From contig CAIJXA010000015.1 of NCBI GenBank assembly GCA_903824515.1, positions 1 to 31,553 on the forward strand: DNA of 31,553 nucleotides, in the 5' to 3' direction. Shown piece by piece: positions 27,971 through 31,553 of this stretch. The notes beneath the pieces were generated by a model, which ran no database searches, was not told where the DNA came from, and saw only the letters and a list, made by a program, of their open reading frames with translations. How positions within the stretch are numbered: the stretch's first letter is position 1; each line of letters begins with the position of its first letter. Made by a program: the position numbers and the translations under genes. Source of the DNA: an uncultured bacterium. Its GTDB lineage: Bacteria; Patescibacteriota; Minisyncoccia; Moranbacterales; GWC2-37-73.

Positions 27971-29503
27971 ATGACTAAATATATTCCCGTAATTGGCATG
28001 GAGGTTCACGTGGAACTAAAGACTAAATCAAAAATGTTTTGCAGTTGCAAAAATGGACTTGGGCAGGAAAGTGCTCCCAATATTCACATTTGCCCGGTTT
28101 GCACGGGTCAGCCCGGAACACTGCCGGTGCCAAATCAACAAGCGATTGAATTCGTGCAATTGGCGGGCTTGGCGCTTAACTGCGAAATTAATTTGAAATC
28201 AAAATTTGACCGTAAGAACTATTTTTATCCTGATTTGCCGAAGGGTTATCAGATTTCGCAATATGATCAACCCCTCTGTCAGAACGGAGTTCTGGAAATT
28301 TCAATTTCCAATGAACAACTTCCAGGCAATAATCAATTATTAAATTCAAAAATTCAAGAAAAGCGGGTGGGGATTACGCGTATCCATCTTGAGGAGGATA
28401 CTGGCAAGCTCATTCATCCTGCGGGGGCTGATCATACACTTGTTGATTTTAATCGTGCTTGTGTGCCACTGATGGAACTTGTAACGGAGCCAGACATCGA
28501 AAACGGAGAAGACGCCAGATTGTTTTGCACAAAATTGCAACAGATTTGTCGCTATCTTGGAATTTCAGATGCTGATATGGAAAAAGGCAATATGCGCTGT
28601 GAGGTTAATTTGTCTTTGCATAAAGTGGACGAAGAAAAACTTAGTGGCACAAAGGTTGAAGTGAAGAATATCAATTCTTTTCGCTATGTAGAAAAGGCCA
28701 TTAACTATGAAATAAAAAGACAAACGGAGGCCCTTGAAAATGGAGAAAAGATTATTCAAGAAACTCGCGGTTGGGACAGTGTGAAGAATATGACGGTTTC
28801 TCAGCGCAAAAAAGAATCAGCGCATGACTATCGCTATTTCCCAGAGCCGGACATTCCGCCGATGGAATTTTCGCAGGCTTATGTTGAGCAATTGCGCTTG
28901 AAATTGCCAGAACTTCCAAGGGCTAAAGAGCAGCGATTTGCAAGTCAATATGGGCTTAGAATTGATGATATTGCTGTGCTCACAGCGCAGCAAGATTTGG
29001 CTGAGTATTTTGAGGATATCATGAGCGAGTTGCGAGAAAAAATAACTTCACATGAAATTTTGGCATCGGAAGAGAAAGCAACGAAACTTGCGGTTAACTA
29101 TATTATTTCAGAACTAAGAAAACATCTTGCTGAGAACAAACATGATGTTCGAGATTTGAAAATTAGCCCGGAAAATTATGCCGAATTGATTGGCATTGTG
29201 GCGGATGGAAAAATCAATTCCAGTGCCGCTCAAACTGTGCTTAAGGAGATGTATCACGCTGGCGGCGACCCCTCTCAAATTATTGCAGAAAAAAATCTTG
29301 GTCAAATGGAAGACGATGGCGAGCTTGAAAGCGCCGTGGACAAAGTGCTCGGCGACAATGGCAAATCAATTGCTGACTTCAAAGCTGGCAAAGAAAATGC
29401 CCTCAAATTTTTGATGGGGCAAGTCATGGCAGCAACTGCGGGCAAGGCAAATCCGCAAGTCGTTTCGGAGATGTTAAAAGAAAAAATAGCCCAAGGAAAA
29501 TAG
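27971..29503 (+). CDS. gatB: Asp-tRNA(Asn)/Glu-tRNA(Gln) amidotransferase subunit B
   Basis: GatB (510 residues) is the tRNA-binding and kinase subunit of the GatCAB complex. It converts Glu-tRNA(Gln) and Asp-tRNA(Asn) to the amides in organisms lacking the direct synthetases. Seen: YIPVIGMEVHVELKTKSKMFC at the start, a zinc knuckle with C-S-C and CPVCTG, NYFYPDLPKGYQISQYDQPLC, IHLEEDTGKLIHP, VDFNRACVPLMELVTEPD, the linker, and the C-terminal YqeY-like helical domain (about 350-510). The normal size is about 480-500. gatA and gatC are not in this window, so the complex is encoded elsewhere. It starts 11 bp after the DNPH1-like gene. Confidence 0.98.
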   Translation: MTKYIPVIGMEVHVELKTKSKMFCSCKNGLGQESAPNIHICPVCTGQPGTLPVPNQQAIEFVQLAGLALNCEINLKSKFDRKNYFYPDLPKGYQISQYDQPLCQNGVLEISISNEQLPGNNQLLNSKIQEKRVGITRIHLEEDTGKLIHPAGADHTLVDFNRACVPLMELVTEPDIENGEDARLFCTKLQQICRYLGISDADMEKGNMRCEVNLSLHKVDEEKLSGTKVEVKNINSFRYVEKAINYEIKRQTEALENGEKIIQETRGWDSVKNMTVSQRKKESAHDYRYFPEPDIPPMEFSQAYVEQLRLKLPELPRAKEQRFASQYGLRIDDIAVLTAQQDLAEYFEDIMSELREKITSHEILASEEKATKLAVNYIISELRKHLAENKHDVRDLKISPENYAELIGIVADGKINSSAAQTVLKEMYHAGGDPSQIIAEKNLGQMEDDGELESAVDKVLGDNGKSIADFKAGKENALKFLMGQVMAATAGKANPQVVSEMLKEKIAQGK

Positions 29504-29552
29504 GCGCTAATTTTTAACTTTTTGTTTTAAGAAAATAGGAGGCCTAAGTTGC

Positions 29553-29581
29553 AAAAAAGAGCCACTGCTTGGCTTTTTTTT
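29553..29581 (+). terminator. Rho-independent terminator after gatB
   Basis: aaaaaagagcca-ctgc-ttggctttttttt: a short stem with a long T run, 50 bp past the gatB stop. Confidence 0.75.
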
Positions 29582-29662
29582 GCTTGCAAATAGCGACTAT
29601 ATAGGCTGCTCGAAAATTTTTTTTTAATCTTAATATTTTCTATGTATTATATCTGAAAAATA

Positions 29663-29671
29663 TGATATAAT
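29663..29671 (+). promoter_or_regulatory. Extended -10 promoter of the surface protein gene
   Basis: TGA-TATAAT is a perfect extended -10 box (TGnTATAAT). No clear -35 is at the normal distance. The start would be near 29678, giving a 70-nt leader before GTG 29748. Confidence 0.6.
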
Positions 29672-29747
29672 TCGCTTATGCAAAATTAGTAATTTTTTCT
29701 ATAAGGCAAGGAAAAAAATAAGCAGAATTATTGCTGAAAATACTGGG

Positions 29748-31553
29748 GTGAAAAAAATTAAAAACAAAATTAAAATATTTTTTGTTACAAGTTTAGGCTT
29801 GCTGTTTTTTGTTGCGCCATTTTTTGTCAAAGCTGCTCCAATTCAGACTTCAGCTCAGTTGGCTGTCTCCGCCTTTGTGCTTTCCAGTGATAACAAAAAT
29901 TTACCCAATGGACAATATGATATTCGTTTTTCTATTTATACTATTGATCGCCAAAATCTTGATCCATATCCATCCAATGCGGATGCCAGTGCTCGAGTGT
30001 GGCAGGAAACTCAAACTCTCACAATCAGCAATGGACTTATCACAGCTTACCTTGGTAGCATTACACCTTTTCCAGCGAGTTTGACTTTCAGTGATGGTGA
30101 TTATTATCTTGGGGTGATGATTGGCGATGACAGCGAAATGGTGCCGCGCAAAAAAATTGCTTCAGTGCCAATGGCTTTTAACTCAAATTTTCTGCAAGGG
30201 AAAACCCTTGGCAATCAAGCGGACAACATTCCTGTGCTAACTGTTGGCGGAGCTTTGGATCAAGCTATTCAGCAAAACATCAACCAAGTCGGGACTGTCA
30301 CCGCCGGAACCTGGCAGGGAACTGCTGTGGCGGACAAATATATTGCCAATACTTTGACTGGCAAAACTTACAACGGGGTCAATTTATCAGGCAGTAACAC
30401 GCTGACTGTTTCCGCTGATGCAACTATTGATCAAAATCTTTCCACAAATTCAAACGTTTCTTTTATCAGTTTGAACTTGATCAGTGCCTTGCCGATTGCC
30501 AGTGGCGGGACTGGTCAGACAACTGGGCAAAATGCGCTTAATGCTTTGACCAGTGTAGCTGCAGCTCCAGATGAATATGTCCTGACCAAAGACACCGCAA
30601 CTGGTAATGCTATTTTCAAGGTTGCTTCAACTGGCAACACCTATGTCGCTGGCGGATCTCTGCTTAATCTTGTTGGCAATACTTTTTCGCTTCGAGAGGG
30701 CACTATGACTGACACTAAAATTTGTGCTTATTCAGCTTCAGTTGGAATTGTTTGCGACACAAGCGCTGGTTTAATAGGTGCTTCCTATGATGCAGGCACG
30801 GGACTACAGCTGGTTGGCACAACTTTTAGTGTAGCTTCTGGAGTGATGTTGGAGGGTGAGAATATTTCATTACTAAACAACAATGCTGGCTACATCACTT
30901 CAGCCGGAACTGCCGCTAGCCTTGCGGGCCTAACAGCCTCAACCACAAATTTAAATTCAGTCACTGGATTGCTTGGAACCGCAGCCTTCACGGACTCCTC
31001 GGCCTATTTGGCCGCCGGCGCTACCGCAGTTAATTCAGCACTTTTAGAAAATCACAATGCAGCCTATTTCCAAGTTGCCGGATCATATGTCACTGGCACT
31101 CCTTGGACGGCAATGGGCTACATCACTTCAGCCGGAACTGCCGCTAGCCTTGCGGGCCTAACAGCCTCAACCACAAATTTAAATTCAGTCACTGGATTGC
31201 TTGGAACCGCAGCCTTCACGGACTCCTCGGCCTATTTGACAACGCTAGCTGGCGCAGTTCTCACTAATCAAGCAACGCCGCAAACTATCGGTACAACCAC
31301 AAACAGATTGGCTAAGCTTTGGGCCACTGACATTACTGCTTCTAATGCAATTACTGGTTCAGTCACTGGCAATGCTGGGGGACTTTCAACAACACTTATT
31401 GTTGGAAGTGGAGGGACTGGCTCGACAAATGGTTCAATTACTGGTACTGGCGCATTGGCTCTTGCTGCTGGCGGAAGCAACCAAAATGTCACCCTGACTC
31501 CATCGGGATCAGGCTACACTTTGCTAAATGGAAATGTTGGTATTGGGACAACT
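29748..31553 (+). CDS. Secreted repetitive surface/fibre-like protein (partial, runs off the window)
   Basis: The frame opens with GTG at 29748 and stays open for 602 codons to the window end, so the C-terminus is missing. It begins with a classical signal peptide: MKKIKNKIKIFF, hydrophobic VTSLGLLFFVAPFF and a VKA-AP cleavage site. A beta-rich N-terminal domain follows (to about 145), ending in PRKKIASVPMAFNSNFLQG. The rest is low-complexity Gly/Thr/Ser/Ala with fibre-type motifs: GTVTAGTWQGTAVADKYI, LPIASGGTGQTTGQNAL, and at the edge LNGNVGIGTT. Such motifs occur in phage tail fibres and in giant surface proteins of CPR bacteria, often ending in a peptidase S74 chaperone domain beyond the visible part. 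No Shine-Dalgarno; no in-frame ATG upstream. Confidence 0.85.
   Translation, partial: MKKIKNKIKIFFVTSLGLLFFVAPFFVKAAPIQTSAQLAVSAFVLSSDNKNLPNGQYDIRFSIYTIDRQNLDPYPSNADASARVWQETQTLTISNGLITAYLGSITPFPASLTFSDGDYYLGVMIGDDSEMVPRKKIASVPMAFNSNFLQGKTLGNQADNIPVLTVGGALDQAIQQNINQVGTVTAGTWQGTAVADKYIANTLTGKTYNGVNLSGSNTLTVSADATIDQNLSTNSNVSFISLNLISALPIASGGTGQTTGQNALNALTSVAAAPDEYVLTKDTATGNAIFKVASTGNTYVAGGSLLNLVGNTFSLREGTMTDTKICAYSASVGIVCDTSAGLIGASYDAGTGLQLVGTTFSVASGVMLEGENISLLNNNAGYITSAGTAASLAGLTASTTNLNSVTGLLGTAAFTDSSAYLAAGATAVNSALLENHNAAYFQVAGSYVTGTPWTAMGYITSAGTAASLAGLTASTTNLNSVTGLLGTAAFTDSSAYLTTLAGAVLTNQATPQTIGTTTNRLAKLWATDITASNAITGSVTGNAGGLSTTLIVGSGGTGSTNGSITGTGALALAAGGSNQNVTLTPSGSGYTLLNGNVGIGTT
30888..31238 (+). 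repeat. Identical 123-bp direct duplication inside the surface protein gene
   Basis: Positions 30888-31010 and 31116-31238 are identical base for base, at a period of 228 bp (76 codons, in frame). They encode GYITSAGTAASLAGLTASTTNLNS... ending SSAYL. The lack of any synonymous difference indicates a recent duplication or ongoing gene conversion. Confidence 0.95.

Noticed and set aside
29809..30084. 91-codon frame near the start of the surface protein gene.
   Set aside because: It is out of frame with the 602-codon secreted protein, whose signal peptide and fibre motifs support the other frame.

Overview
The window is AT-rich, gene-dense bacterial DNA that looks like a Candidate Phyla Radiation (Patescibacteria) genome, probably Parcubacteria- or Moranbacteria-like. 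The basis is gene content and style. Core genes are short and divergent. Most start codons lack a Shine-Dalgarno sequence. The ftsK / RodZ-like / recA order, the rpsF-ssb-rpsR operon without an adjacent bL9 gene, the large secreted fibre-like protein and the hairpin-rich gene junctions all fit. TGA ends several genes (for example the RhuM-like and CsoR-like genes), so this is genetic code 11 and not the TGA-as-glycine code of Gracilibacteria/SR1. Lineage is an inference; no rRNA is present to test it.

Layout. 1-7 kb (+ strand): RhuM-like protein, a LexA/UmuD-type S24 autoprotease, FtsK, a RodZ-like membrane HTH protein and RecA. 7-9.6 kb (- strand): rpsF-ssb-rpsR-efp, read from a consensus promoter at 9607-9634 through a structured leader. 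9.6-10.15 kb: non-coding, with a ~210-bp inverted-repeat element. 10.15-18.15 kb: a coiled-coil protein, tRNA-dihydrouridine synthase, a small membrane protein, Obg (- strand, own structured leader), a BaiN/HI0933 flavoprotein, a Trm9-like methyltransferase, UppP with a heptanucleotide tandem repeat inside the gene, a CsoR-family repressor with a visible promoter and operator, and a thioredoxin-reductase-like protein. 18.2-19.6 kb (- strand): an HNH-like protein, a small unknown, tRNA-Ile(GAT) and tRNA-Ala(TGC). 19.7-22.1 kb (+): secE-nusG-rplK-rplA. 22.2-28 kb (+): a thymidylate-centred nucleotide cluster. 28-29.5 kb: gatB. From 29748 to the window end: the first 602 codons of a secreted repetitive surface/fibre protein, still open at the edge.

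The nucleotide cluster is the most coherent functional block: dCMP deaminase, a P-loop kinase, a double-length ThyX, a DHFR, a TMP-kinase-like protein, a degenerate HD-domain-like protein, a Nudix protein and a DNPH1/RCL-type deoxynucleotide N-hydrolase. Together they can be read as dCMP -> dUMP -> dTMP -> dTDP plus removal of aberrant deoxynucleotides. Several members have replaced textbook catalytic residues.

The second striking layer is non-coding. Nearly every gene junction carries a short-word inverted or tandem repeat. One composite element of about 150-235 bp occurs three times (5654-5887, 7661-7875, 21135-21286), always with its core pointing the same way as the flanking transcription.
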